Positions 45,147 through 53,869 of a stretch of 64,000 bases of DNA are shown piece by piece. The notes beneath the pieces are model-generated. The model worked only from the letters and a program-made list of their open reading frames with translations, ran no database searches and was not told the DNA's origin. Position 1 is the stretch's first letter; each line of letters starts with the position of its first letter. Source of the stretch: Pseudomonas oryzihabitans (GTDB lineage: Bacteria; Pseudomonadota; Gammaproteobacteria; Pseudomonadales; Pseudomonadaceae); assembly GCF_007665395.1 (NCBI RefSeq), contig NZ_VDND01000002.1, forward strand, positions 558,001 through 622,000. Reading direction: 5' to 3'. The translations under genes were made by a program, and so were the position numbers.

Positions 45147-45899
45147 TTATTGGGCGGTCCAGCCGCCGTCCATGGTCCAGGCGGCGCCGCGCACCTGGGC
45201 AGCGGCATCGCTGCACAGGAACAGCGCCAGTTCGCCCAGTTGCGCGGTGGTGACGAATTCCTGCGATGGCTGCTTCTCGCTGAGCAGGTTGCGACGGGCC
45301 TGGTCCGGGTCGCTGCCCCGGCTGTCCAACTGCTGCTGGATCAGTGGGGTGAGCACGAAGCCCGGGCAGAGCGCGTTACAGGTGATGCCGGTACGGGCGG
45401 TCTCCAGGGCGGTGACCTTGGTCAGGCCCACCACCCCATGTTTGGCGGCCACGTAGGCGGCCTTGCCGGTGGAGGCCACCAGGCCATGCACCGAGGAGAT
45501 GTTGACGATACGGCCCCAGTCGCGCTCGCGCATGCCCGGCAGCGACAGGCGGGTGGTGTGGAACACCGCCGAAAGATTGAGGGCGATCACCGCGTCCCAA
45601 CGCTCCACGGGGAAGTCCTCCACCGGCGCCACGTACTGGATGCCGGCGTTGTTGACCAGGATGTCCACGCCGCCGAAGTCGCGCTGGGCGTAGGCGAACA
45701 GGTCTTCGATCTCCTCCGGCTGGGACAGATCGGCGCCGTGGAAGCCGCTGCGGCCGGGCAGGCTCGCCTGGGCTGGCGCGGGATCGCCGAAGCCGTTGAG
45801 GATGAGGGTGGCGCCGGCGGCGGCCAGGCGCTGGGCGATACCCAGGCCGATACCGCTGGTGGAGCCGGTGACCAGGGCGGTCTTGCCGGTGAGGTCCAT
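45147..45899 (-). CDS. bdhA: D-3-hydroxybutyrate dehydrogenase
   Basis: A 250-residue SDR oxidising 3-hydroxybutyrate to acetoacetate with NAD+. It has [12 protein letters not shown], a serine in [11 protein letters not shown] and the YVAAK catalytic segment. The context [10 protein letters not shown] and SEKQPS (lid with substrate glutamine) agrees with PHB-pathway BdhA. The frame runs without a stop far upstream through the transporter gene, but the ATG at 45899 is the family start. It is the second gene of the operon, 11 bases after the permease. Confidence 0.94.
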   Translation of the reverse strand: MDLTGKTALVTGSTSGIGLGIAQRLAAAGATLILNGFGDPAPAQASLPGRSGFHGADLSQPEEIEDLFAYAQRDFGGVDILVNNAGIQYVAPVEDFPVERWDAVIALNLSAVFHTTRLSLPGMRERDWGRIVNISSVHGLVASTGKAAYVAAKHGVVGLTKVTALETARTGITCNALCPGFVLTPLIQQQLDSRGSDPDQARRNLLSEKQPSQEFVTTAQLGELALFLCSDAAAQVRGAAWTMDGGWTAQ

Positions 45900-45910
45900 G
45901 GGCTGTCTCC

Positions 45911-47305
45911 TTAGACGAGTCCGGTCAGGTAGTAGAGGCCGATGACGAAGAACACCGCCACGGTCTTGATCAGGGTGATCTTGAACACGCCACCGTAGGC
46001 TTCGCGGTGGGTGAGGCCGGTCACTGCCAGCAGGGTGATGACCGCGCCGTTGTGCGGCAGGGTGTCCATGCCGCCGCTGGCCATGGCCGCCACCCGGTGC
46101 AGCACCTCCAGGGGGATGCCGGCGGCATTGGCGGCGGCGATGAAGGTGTCGCTCATGGCGGCCAGGGCGATGCTCATGCCACCGGACGCCGAGCCGGTGA
46201 TGCCGGCCAGCAGGGTCACGCTCACTGCCTCGTTGATCAGCGGATCGGGAATGGCCTTGAGCCCCTGGGCGAACAGCACGAAGCCGGGCAGGGCGGCGAT
46301 CACCGCGCCGAAGCCGTATTCGGAGGCCGTGTTCATCCCGGCCAGCAGGGCGCCGGACACCGCGGTCTTGCTGCCCTCGGCCAGGCGGCCGCGGATGGCG
46401 CCGAAGCCGGTGACCAGCACCAGCAGGATGCCCGCCAGCAGCGCCCCTTCCACCGCCCAGATGCCGGTCAGCTTGGCGACCTCCTGGGTGATGGGCTTGG
46501 CCATGCCGGGCAATGCCAGGGTGCTGGTGGCACCGTACCAGTCGGGAATCCAGCGGGTGAGCAGCCCGTTGAGCACGCCCACCAGCACCAGCGGCGCCAG
46601 GGCCAGCCAGGCATTGGGCAGCGGCAGGTCGGCGGCGGTCTCGGGTTCGTTGCGCAGTGGTACGCTGGCATAGCCTTCCTGGTCGCGCCGGGCCTGGCGC
46701 CGGGCGCGCTCCAGGTAGGTCAGGCCCACGGCGATGACGAACAGCGAGCCGGCCAGGCCCAGCCAGGGTGCGGCCCAGGCCGTGGTCTGGAAGAAGCTGG
46801 TGGGGATGATGTTCTGGATCTGCGGCGTGCCGGGCAGGGCGTCCATGGTGAAGGAGAAGGCGCCCAGGGCGATGGTCGCCGGGATCAGCCGCTTGGGGAT
46901 GTCGCTCTGGCGAAACATCTCGGCGGCGAAGGGATAGACGGCGAAGACCACCACGAACAGCGAGACACCACCATAGGTGAGCAGGGCGCAGACCGCGACG
47001 ATCACCGGGATGGCCCGCTCGCGTCCGAGCAGGCGGATGGCCGCGGCGACGATGGCGCGGGAAAAGCCCGACAACTCGATCAACTTGCCGAACAGGGCGC
47101 CGAGCATGAAGACCGGGAAGTACAGCTTGAGAAAGCCCACCATCTTGTCCATGAACACCCCGGTAAAAGCGGGCGCCACGGCGGAAGGGTCGGTGAGCAG
47201 GACGGCGCCGAGGGCGGCGAGGGGGGCGAAGAGGATGACACTGAAACCCCGGTAGGCGGCGAACATCAGCAGCGCCAGGGCGGCGAGTGCGATCAGGACA
47301 CTCAT
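45911..47305 (-). CDS. GntP family permease, probably for 3-hydroxybutyrate
   Basis: A 464-residue inner-membrane protein with about 12-13 hydrophobic segments of the GntP (gluconate:H+ symporter) family, recognisable by FPVFMLGALFGKLIE, TYGGVSLFVVVFAVYPFA and GITGSASGGMSIAL. Located first in an operon with bdhA and acetoacetate genes, as in the P. aeruginosa PA2004 neighbourhood, it most likely imports D-3-hydroxybutyrate. The ATG at 47305 has AGGAG upstream. It is preceded by a CA motif and a sigma-54 promoter. Confidence 0.9.
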   Translation of the reverse strand: MSVLIALAALALLMFAAYRGFSVILFAPLAALGAVLLTDPSAVAPAFTGVFMDKMVGFLKLYFPVFMLGALFGKLIELSGFSRAIVAAAIRLLGRERAIPVIVAVCALLTYGGVSLFVVVFAVYPFAAEMFRQSDIPKRLIPATIALGAFSFTMDALPGTPQIQNIIPTSFFQTTAWAAPWLGLAGSLFVIAVGLTYLERARRQARRDQEGYASVPLRNEPETAADLPLPNAWLALAPLVLVGVLNGLLTRWIPDWYGATSTLALPGMAKPITQEVAKLTGIWAVEGALLAGILLVLVTGFGAIRGRLAEGSKTAVSGALLAGMNTASEYGFGAVIAALPGFVLFAQGLKAIPDPLINEAVSVTLLAGITGSASGGMSIALAAMSDTFIAAANAAGIPLEVLHRVAAMASGGMDTLPHNGAVITLLAVTGLTHREAYGGVFKITLIKTVAVFFVIGLYYLTGLV

Positions 47306-47340
47306 GGCTTCTCCTAGAGCTTCGCCAGGCGAAGCGGTTC

Positions 47341-47348
47341 TTGTTGTT
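47341..47348 (-). promoter_or_regulatory. Crc/Hfq CA motif upstream of the 3-hydroxybutyrate operon
   Basis: On the minus strand this is AACAACAA, 36 bases before the permease ATG and inside the short leader expected from the sigma-54 promoter. Confidence 0.6.
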
Positions 47349-47381
47349 ATAGGGGCGATGCATGAATCGCCCAAACACAGG

Positions 47382-47397
47382 AGCCAGAACCGTGCCA
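47382..47397 (-). promoter_or_regulatory. Sigma-54 (-24/-12) promoter of the 3-hydroxybutyrate operon
   Basis: The minus strand reads TGGCAC, 5 bases, TGGCT, giving exact GG-N10-GC spacing and a consensus -24 element. Transcription should start near 47370. The next 60 bases upstream are strongly AT-rich and could bind IHF. The HbcR-type activator encoded at 47665-49107 is the natural partner. TTGTCTCAA at 47458-47466 recurs at 47660-47668 and could be an activator half site. Confidence 0.7.
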
Positions 47398-47478
47398 GAT
47401 TATTAAGTTATTGTTTTTTATGATTTTTTATTTTGACCGTTGCCATTTGCCGACAAGTTGTCTCAAAAGCTGGACCCC

Positions 47479-47568
47479 GTAGGTTGGGTTGAGCGCGGCG
47501 AAGCCCAACATCAGCCCAAGTTCGGCAGTGTTGGGCTTCGACGATAGAGCCGTCTCAACCCAACCTAC
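47479..47568. repeat. Single GTAGGTTGGG hairpin element, inverted orientation
   Basis: A 90-base copy lying opposite in orientation to the one at 42505, so the 3-hydroxybutyrate operon is bracketed by inverted copies. The inner arms CGAAGCCCAACA / TGTTGGGCTTCG are intact. Confidence 0.85.
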
Positions 47569-47579
47569 GGTCAGGATTT

Positions 47580-47638
47580 TGTAGGAGCGGCCCATGGCCG
47601 CGATAGATCGCCAATCGCGGCCATGGGCCGCTCTTACA
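47580..47638. repeat. REP doublet (REPIN)
   Basis: Two inverted copies of the Pseudomonas REP sequence TGTAGGAGCGGCCCATGG plus CCGCGAT face each other around an 8-10 base centre. This is a typical REPIN, normally mobilised by a RAYT transposase, which is not in the window. Confidence 0.85.
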
Positions 47639-47664
47639 GTTAAGTCTCTATCTATAGACTTGTC

Positions 47665-49107
47665 TCAATTGAGAGACGTCAGCCCCAGCGCCACCAGCTT
47701 CTTGTACAACGTCGACCGCCCCAACCCCAGGCGGCGGGCGGCTTCGTCCACCTTGCCACCACAGGCGGCCAGCGTTGACTGGAGCAGTTCGCGGTCGAAG
47801 CGCTGGCGCGCGGCGGCATAGGTTTCTCCGCTAGGATGGCTGACCGCTTCGGGCGTCGTCGGTGTAGCCGGGGCGACGCCCAGGGCCTCCGCCAGCGCCG
47901 TGGCATCTAACTGGCTGTCGTCACCCAGCAGCACGGCGCGTTCCAGCACGTTGCGCAATTCACGCACGTTGCCGGGCCAGGGCTGGCGCTGCAGCAGGGC
48001 CAGGCCGTCGGCGGTGAGTTCGGCAGCGGCCTGCCCGGCCACGGCGGGCAGGCCATCGAGGATGGCTTCGGCCAGTACCGCCAGGTCGTCCAGGCGCTCG
48101 CGCAGCGGCGGGATGCGGATCGGCAGGACGTTGAGCCGGTAGTAGAGGTCGGCGCGAAAACGCCCCTCGGCCACCGCGGCCTCCAGGTCGCGCGAGGTGG
48201 CGGCGATCATCCGCACGTCGCACGCCAGCACCTCGTTGGAGCCCAGCGGTTCGTATTCCTTTTCCTGCAGCACCCGCAGCAGCTTGGCCTGCAGGGCCAG
48301 CGGCATGTCACCGATCTCGTCGAGAAACAGGGTGCCGCCCTGGGCGATCTGCAGCTTGCCCGGGCGGGCGCGTCGCTCGGCACCGGTGAAGGCACCCGGC
48401 GCGGTGCCGAAGAATTCCGCTTCCAGCAGGCTCTCGGGGATGGCCGCGGCATTGATGCTGACGAAGGGCCGCCCGGCCCGCGGCGAGGCGCCGTGGATGG
48501 CATGGGCCAGCAGCTCCTTGCCGGTGCCGGTCTCGCCCAGCAACAGCACCGCGGCAGCACTGGCGGCGGCGCGGCGGGCACGGCGCTTGACCTCCAGGCT
48601 GGCCGGACCGCTGCCGACGAAGTGGCCGAAGCCGTACTTGGCGGTGCGCGCGTGCTGCAGCGAGCGGCGGGTGGTGGCCAGCTCTTCCTGGATGCGCAGG
48701 TAGCGGGTCACCAGCGGCGCCAGTTGCTGCAACTGGTCGAACAGGGCGAAGCCGATGGCGCCGATCAACTCGCCCTCGTCGGTATGGATCGGCAGGCGCA
48801 TCACCACCAGGGGGCCGCTGCGAGTCTCCAGCATGTCCAGCAGGATCGGCTGGCCGTTGCGCGCCACCTCGCGCAGCAGGCTGTGGGGGATGATCTGTTC
48901 CACCGGCTGGCCGATGGCGGCAGCGGCATCCGGCAGGCCGAAGTGCTGGGCGTATCTCTGGTTGATCCAGACGATGCGCGCCTCGCGGTCGACGATCACC
49001 GTACCATTGCTGGTTTGCTCGATGATCTCGAACAGCGAGCGGATCGCCCGCTGGCGGATGCCGGCATAGTCGTCCAGGCCCGGCAGGCCGGGTGGCGTGG
49101 CGCTCAT
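47665..49107 (-). CDS. hbcR: Sigma-54 dependent regulator of 3-hydroxybutyrate catabolism (HbcR-like)
   Basis: A 480-residue enhancer-binding protein. Residues about 20-130 form a PAS domain (SNGTVIVDREARIVWINQRY), then comes the AAA+ domain with Walker A GETGTGKE (191-198), GAFTGA (238-243) and [11 protein letters not shown], and a Fis-type helix-turn-helix at the end (KVDEAARRLGLGRSTLYKKL). Its position beside bdhA, atoDAB and the GntP permease matches P. aeruginosa HbcR (PA2005). It should act on the -24/-12 promoter at 47382-47397. It overlaps the preceding 3-hydroxyacyl-CoA dehydrogenase gene by 3 bases. Confidence 0.88.
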   Translation of the reverse strand: MSATPPGLPGLDDYAGIRQRAIRSLFEIIEQTSNGTVIVDREARIVWINQRYAQHFGLPDAAAAIGQPVEQIIPHSLLREVARNGQPILLDMLETRSGPLVVMRLPIHTDEGELIGAIGFALFDQLQQLAPLVTRYLRIQEELATTRRSLQHARTAKYGFGHFVGSGPASLEVKRRARRAAASAAAVLLLGETGTGKELLAHAIHGASPRAGRPFVSINAAAIPESLLEAEFFGTAPGAFTGAERRARPGKLQIAQGGTLFLDEIGDMPLALQAKLLRVLQEKEYEPLGSNEVLACDVRMIAATSRDLEAAVAEGRFRADLYYRLNVLPIRIPPLRERLDDLAVLAEAILDGLPAVAGQAAAELTADGLALLQRQPWPGNVRELRNVLERAVLLGDDSQLDATALAEALGVAPATPTTPEAVSHPSGETYAAARQRFDRELLQSTLAACGGKVDEAARRLGLGRSTLYKKLVALGLTSLN

Positions 49108-50021
49108 GGCTTCAGCGCATGGCGCAGCTGGTGCAGGCGCCGCTGGACGATACGTTCGCGGCGCGCCGCGTCCCAGTCGTAGAAGCCCGCGCCGCTGCGC
49201 AGCCCGGTACGGCCGGCTGCTACCTGGTCTTCTAGGACCTGTAATGGGGATTCATCCCGCGCCAGGGTCGGCCAGAGGTGGCGGGCGATGTCGCGGAAGG
49301 TATCCAGCCCACCCATGTCCGCGGCTTCCAAGGGACCGACCATGGCGTAGCGGCGCCCCAGGGAGGCACGCATCACCCGGTCGACCGTGTCGGCATCCGC
49401 CGCGCCACTCTGCACGATGTGCAGGGCTTCGCGCAGCAGGGCGAATTGCAGGCGATTGCCGACGAAACCGGGAATGGCCCGCTGCAACACCACGGCTTCC
49501 AGGTCGGCGGCTTCCAGTAGCAGGCGCACGGCGTCCAGGTGGGCGGGCAGGGTGGCCGTGCCGGGCACCAGCTCCACCAGGGGGATGAAGTGCGGCGGAT
49601 TCCAGAAGTGCGCGATCAGCAGCCGCTCGGGATGGCGCAGCGGGGCGGCCAGCTCGTCCGGCGGCAGGCCGCTGGTATTGCTGGCGATCAGGGCATCGGG
49701 CCGCAGCACGTCCTCGAGCTGGGCGTAGAGGCGGTGCTTGAGCTCCAGGCGTTCGGGCACGGCTTCGAACAGCAGGTCGCAGTCGGCGAGCTCCGCCAGC
49801 TCGGTCGTGGTGGTGAGACGGCCAATGACCGCCTCGGTGTCCACCGCGATGTCGGCTTCCTCCAGCTCGGCGAGCAGGGTGCGCGCGGTGGCGGCTACCT
49901 CGGCGAGGCGGGCGGGGTCGACGTCCTGCAGGCGCACGGCATGGCCATGGCGCGCGAGGTGCACGGCGATACCGATGCCCATGAGACCGGAACCCAGGAC
50001 GGCGAGGCGAGGCGTGGTCAT
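49104..50021 (-). CDS. 3-hydroxyacyl-CoA dehydrogenase family protein
   Basis: A 305-residue single-module dehydrogenase: Rossmann motif GSGLMGIGIAVHLARHGH, the active-site region AHFWNPPHFIPLVELVPG, and a C-terminal helical domain with GPLEAADMGGLDTF. The HFWNPP context is closer to lambda-crystallin/carnitine-dehydrogenase-like branches than to 3-hydroxybutyryl-CoA dehydrogenase, where HFFNP is usual. It is translationally coupled to hbcR (ATGA), which links it to hydroxy-acid metabolism. A good AAGGA site precedes the ATG. Confidence 0.85.
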   Translation of the reverse strand: MTTPRLAVLGSGLMGIGIAVHLARHGHAVRLQDVDPARLAEVAATARTLLAELEEADIAVDTEAVIGRLTTTTELAELADCDLLFEAVPERLELKHRLYAQLEDVLRPDALIASNTSGLPPDELAAPLRHPERLLIAHFWNPPHFIPLVELVPGTATLPAHLDAVRLLLEAADLEAVVLQRAIPGFVGNRLQFALLREALHIVQSGAADADTVDRVMRASLGRRYAMVGPLEAADMGGLDTFRDIARHLWPTLARDESPLQVLEDQVAAGRTGLRSGAGFYDWDAARRERIVQRRLHQLRHALKP

Positions 50022-50170
50022 GATTCTTATCCTTGAGAGACAGCCGCGGCAACCGTCTCACACTTGACCGCCCCCGGCCAAGGCACAGGGGCCGGCCTTG
50101 CACCATGGGCGGGCCCTGGCGCCTGGGCCACGGCCGAACGAAAGGCTCTGCCATGCCCCTCGGCGACGCC

Positions 50171-50186
50171 TGGCACGGGCACTGCT
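50171..50186 (+). promoter_or_regulatory. Sigma-54 (-24/-12) promoter of codBA
   Basis: TGGCAC, 5 bases, CTGCT fits the consensus with exact GG-N10-GC spacing. Start of transcription should be near 50198, leaving about 23 bases before the codB ATG with GAGGAG as ribosome-binding site. TGCACCA at 50099-50105, about 70 bases upstream, resembles an NtrC half site, which would fit nitrogen-limited expression. Confidence 0.7.
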
Positions 50187-50220
50187 ACAGGACAGCCACG
50201 CCCATCCCGAGGAGTCCGTC

Positions 50221-51483
50221 ATGAGCAATGCCGCCGGCAACGACTATCCCCTGAGCGAAGTCCCGCCCCACGCCCGCAAGGGCCTGGCCTCCCTGGCCAT
50301 GGTGCTGCTGGGGTTCACCTTCTTCACCGCCACCATGTTCGCTGGCGGCAAGCTGGGCGTGGCTTTCGGCTTCGCCGACCTGTTGCTGGTGATCGCCCTC
50401 GGCAACCTGCTGCTGGGTCTCTATGCCGCCGCCCTCGGCCATATCGCCTGCCGGAGCGGTCTCAACTCGGTGCTCATGGGGCGTTTCGCCTTCGGCGAGC
50501 GCGGCAGCAAGCTCTGCGACCTCATCCTCGGCTTCACCCAGATCGGTTGGTACGCCTGGGGTACCGCCACCGCCGCGGTGGTGCTGGGCAAGTACTTCGG
50601 CCTGGAGGAGGGCGCGGTGCTGGCGCTGATGGCCGTGTTCGGCCTGGGCTTCTGCGCCACCGCCTATGTCGGCTACCGCGGTCTGGAAATCTTCTCCTGG
50701 ATCGCCGTGCCGGCCATGGCCGTGCTGCTGATCCTGTCGATGAGCGTGACGACCCTCAAGGCCGGCGGCCTGGACGGCCTGCTGGCGATCCAGCCCAGCG
50801 CCAGCCTTGACCTGTCCACCGCCATCACCCTGGTGTTCGGTACCTTCGTCAGTGGCGCCACCCAGGCCACCAACTGGACCCGCTTCGCCCGCTCCACGCG
50901 GGTGGCGGTACTGGCCAGCCTGATCGGCTTCTTCATCGGCAACGGCCTGATGGTGCTGATCGGCGCCTATGGCGCCATCGTCTACCAGCAACCCGACGTG
51001 GTGGAGGTGCTGATGCTGCAGGGCTTCGCCACCGCCGCCTTGGCCATGTTGCTGCTCAACATCTGGAGCACCCAGGACAACACCATCTACAACTTCGCCG
51101 TGGCCGGCTGCAACCTGGTGCGCACCGACCGCCGCAAGACGGTGACCCTGGCCGGTGCCCTGATCGGCACCGCCCTGGCGCTGCTGGGCATGTACGACCT
51201 GCTGGTGCCCTACCTGGTACTGCTCGGCACCGTGATCCCACCCATCGGTGGGGTGATCGTCGCCGACTACTGGCTGCGTCATCGCGGCCGCTATCCGCTG
51301 CTCGCCGAGGCCCGCCTGCCGCATTACCACTGGCCAGGCCTGGCCGCCTATGGCCTGGGCACCGTGGCCGCCTTCGGCTCGCCCTGGGTGGCGCCCCTGG
51401 TGGGCATCGGGGTGGCGGCGCTGAGCTATGGGGTGTTCAATGGACTGACTCGTGGTCGCGCGACCGCAACCGCCTCGCTCTAG
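50221..51483 (+). CDS. codB: Cytosine permease CodB
   Basis: A 420-residue NCS1-family importer with 12 hydrophobic segments. Hallmarks are FTFFTATMFAGGKLGVAFGF in helix 1, GFTQIGWYAWGTATA, and STQDNTIYNFAVAGCNLVRT. It takes up cytosine by cation symport. The ATG at 50221 matches the family N terminus; the open frame upstream contains the promoter. codA begins 10 bases after its stop. Confidence 0.92.
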   Translation: MSNAAGNDYPLSEVPPHARKGLASLAMVLLGFTFFTATMFAGGKLGVAFGFADLLLVIALGNLLLGLYAAALGHIACRSGLNSVLMGRFAFGERGSKLCDLILGFTQIGWYAWGTATAAVVLGKYFGLEEGAVLALMAVFGLGFCATAYVGYRGLEIFSWIAVPAMAVLLILSMSVTTLKAGGLDGLLAIQPSASLDLSTAITLVFGTFVSGATQATNWTRFARSTRVAVLASLIGFFIGNGLMVLIGAYGAIVYQQPDVVEVLMLQGFATAALAMLLLNIWSTQDNTIYNFAVAGCNLVRTDRRKTVTLAGALIGTALALLGMYDLLVPYLVLLGTVIPPIGGVIVADYWLRHRGRYPLLAEARLPHYHWPGLAAYGLGTVAAFGSPWVAPLVGIGVAALSYGVFNGLTRGRATATASL

Positions 51484-51493
51484 GAGATCGACC

Positions 51494-52735
51494 ATGCGCA
51501 TCCTCAATGCCCGCCTGCGTGACCGCGAAGGCCTGTACGACATCCGCCTCGAAGGGGGGCGCATCGCCGCCATCGCCGAACAGCTGATGCCGCCGGCGGT
51601 AGGGCCCGACGATATCGACGCCGCCGGCAATCTGGTGGTGCCGCCCTTCGTCGAACCACACATCCACCTCGACGCCACCCTCACCGCCGGCGAGCCGCGC
51701 TGGAACATGAGCGGCACCCTGTTCGAAGGCATCGAATGTTGGGGCGAGCGCAAGGCCACCATCACCCAGGAAGACACCAAGACCCGCGCCACGCGCACCA
51801 TCCGCGCCCTGGCCGCCCATGGCATCCAGCACGTGCGCACCCACGTGGACGTCACCGATCCGTCCCTCGCCGCGCTCAAGGCCATGCTGGAGGTGCGCGA
51901 GGAGACCCGCCACCTGATCGACCTGCAGATCGTCGCCTTTCCCCAGGAGGGCATCGAGTCCTTCAAGAACGGGCGCGAGCTGATGGAGGAATCCATCCGC
52001 CTGGGCGCCGATGTGGTCGGTGGCATCCCGCACTTCGAGTACACCCGCGACCAGGGCGTGAGCTCGGTGAAATTCCTCATGGACCTGGCCGAACGCACTG
52101 GTTGCCTGGTGGACGTCCATTGCGACGAGACCGACGATCCCCACTCGCGCTTCCTGGAGGTGCTGGCCGAGGAGGCGCGTAGCCGCGGCATGGGTTCGCG
52201 GGTCACCGCCAGCCACACTACGGCCATGGGCTCCTACGACAACGCCTACTGCGCCAAGCTGTTCCGCCTGCTGACCCACGCGGGCATCAACTTCATCTCC
52301 TGCCCGACCGAGAGCATCCACCTGCAGGGCCGCTTCGACAGCTTCCCCAAGCGCCGCGGGGTGACCCGGGTCAACGAGTTGCTGGAGGCCGGCCTCAACG
52401 TCTGCTTCGCCCAGGATTCCATCGTCGATCCCTGGTATCCGCTGGGCAACGGCAACATCCTGCGGGTGCTGGAGGCGGGGCTGCACATCTGCCATATGCT
52501 CGGCTACCGCAACCTGCAATCGGCGCTGGACCTGGTCACGGTCAACAGCGCCAAGGCCCTATGCCTAGGCGATCGCTACGGCCTGGAAGAGGGGCGGCCG
52601 GCCAACCTGCTGGTGCTCTCGGCCGACAGTGACTACGAGATGGTCCGCAGCCAGGGCCTGCCGCTGTATTCCATCCGCCACGGCAAGGTGCTGATGCAGC
52701 GCCGGCCGGCGCAGGTGGAGTTGGCCGACGCGTAA
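51494..52735 (+). CDS. codA: Cytosine deaminase CodA
   Basis: A 413-residue amidohydrolase-superfamily enzyme that converts cytosine to uracil and ammonia. Metal and active-site residues appear as PHIHLDATL, VDVHCDETDDPHSR, ASHTTAM and CFAQDSIVDPWYPLG, the full CodA set. With CodB it forms a nitrogen-scavenging operon behind a sigma-54 promoter. An ATG at 51494 is preceded by AGGAGATCG. Confidence 0.95.
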   Translation: MRILNARLRDREGLYDIRLEGGRIAAIAEQLMPPAVGPDDIDAAGNLVVPPFVEPHIHLDATLTAGEPRWNMSGTLFEGIECWGERKATITQEDTKTRATRTIRALAAHGIQHVRTHVDVTDPSLAALKAMLEVREETRHLIDLQIVAFPQEGIESFKNGRELMEESIRLGADVVGGIPHFEYTRDQGVSSVKFLMDLAERTGCLVDVHCDETDDPHSRFLEVLAEEARSRGMGSRVTASHTTAMGSYDNAYCAKLFRLLTHAGINFISCPTESIHLQGRFDSFPKRRGVTRVNELLEAGLNVCFAQDSIVDPWYPLGNGNILRVLEAGLHICHMLGYRNLQSALDLVTVNSAKALCLGDRYGLEEGRPANLLVLSADSDYEMVRSQGLPLYSIRHGKVLMQRRPAQVELADA

Positions 52736-53348
52736 CGGTTCGCGGTCATGCCGGTGCACCGTAGCGACCGCTGCTACTGGTATGGGTTGCGATGGTCGAA
52801 GGCGATGTTGCAGGACCGCCAACCAGCCCGCTACTCGCTCGGATAACCCCCTCTCCCTCCGGGAGAGGGCTGGGGTGAGGGCGCGCCCCATGCCTAAGTC
52901 CATCAGTGGAAAAGGCTACGCCATATTCCACGCTACGACTCCTGTTCGGACAGCCCCCTCTCCCTCCGGGAGAGGGTTGGGGTGAGGGCGCGCCTCGCCA
53001 CGAAGTCCATCAGCGGAAAAGGCTGCGCCGTTTTCCACGCTACTGCCGGCATGGCCCCGATCCGCGTAGGTTGGGTTGAGACGGCTTCATCGTCGAAGCC
53101 CAACATGGCCGGTGCCAGAGGCAATGTTGGGCTTCGCTGCGCTCAACCCAACCTACGGCGGTACCTGGAGCAACTGCCTGATCGCGGCCATGGGCCGCTC
53201 CTACAGGGGAGTCGGAATCTGTAGGAGCGGCCCATGGCCGCGATTGGCGTCCCCTGGCAGCAGCGGATCGCCACAACCGCTGCTGCCATTACCTATGCCG
53301 CATCCCACCCCGTTGGGCTTCGCTGCGCTCAACCCAACCTACCAGCGC
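52736..53348. repeat. Repeat-rich intergenic region (three hairpin families and a REP doublet)
   Basis: No gene is supported in these 613 bases. In order: CCCTCTCCC/GGGAGAGGG hairpins at 52849-52869 and 52956-52976, each followed by a GGAAAAGGCT...TTCCACGCTAC repeat (52908-52936 and 53015-53043); a full 91-base GTAGGTTGGG element at 53066-53156; a REP doublet at 53181-53244; and a half GTAGGTTGGG element at 53312-53342 that ends just before the GNAT stop codon. Confidence 0.85.
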
Positions 53349-53834
53349 CTACCGGCCGCTTTCGGCGAAATCCCGCAGCGCCGCGCCATCCAGGCGATAG
53401 CGTACCCATTCGCTCTGGGCCTCGGCGCCCAGGCTTTCGTAGAAGTCGATGGCGGGGGTGTTCCAGTCCAGCACGCTCCATTCCAGGCGGCCGCAGTCGT
53501 TGGCCACCGCCTCGCGGGCCAGTTCGCGCAGCAGGCCCTTGCCCAGGCCGGTGCCGCGGGCGCTGGGGCTCACATAGAGGTCTTCCAAGTAGATGCCGTT
53601 GCGGCCCAGCCAGGTGGAATAGCTGTAGAAATATACGGCGTAGCCCACCACCACGCCTTCGTGCTCGGCGACCAGGGCGCGGGTCGGCGTATCGGCGGCG
53701 AACAGCGTCGCCTCGATCTGCGCGGGACTGGCCAGCACTTCATGAACGGCGTTCTCGTAGTCCGCCAGTTCGACGATGAGGGCATGGATACGGGCCGCGT
53801 CTGCGCGACGGGCGGGGCGGATCTGGGCAGTCAT
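53349..53834 (-). CDS. GNAT acetyltransferase, spermidine/thialysine acetyltransferase (SSAT2)-like
   Basis: A 161-residue GNAT-fold enzyme. The acetyl-CoA loop is SARGTGLGKGLL, preceded by YFYSYSTWLGRNGIYLEDLYV and followed by VLDWNTPAIDFYESLGA, a combination typical of diamine or thialysine N-acetyltransferases. The acceptor is unknown. A single gene; its stop lies at the edge of the repeat-rich region. Confidence 0.88.
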   Translation of the reverse strand: MTAQIRPARRADAARIHALIVELADYENAVHEVLASPAQIEATLFAADTPTRALVAEHEGVVVGYAVYFYSYSTWLGRNGIYLEDLYVSPSARGTGLGKGLLRELAREAVANDCGRLEWSVLDWNTPAIDFYESLGAEAQSEWVRYRLDGAALRDFAESGR

Positions 53835-53869
53835 AGGGTCCTTGCTGAGTCGAAGGTGCGCGGACGACG

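Noticed and set aside
45147..47378. 743-residue frame fusing a transporter-region translation to BdhA
   Set aside because: The first two thirds are an out-of-frame reading of the GntP permease; only the last 250 codons from 45899 are a gene.
50022..50220. Riboswitch before codBA
   Set aside because: No conserved aptamer is recognisable, and the sigma-54 promoter leaves a leader of only about 23 bases.
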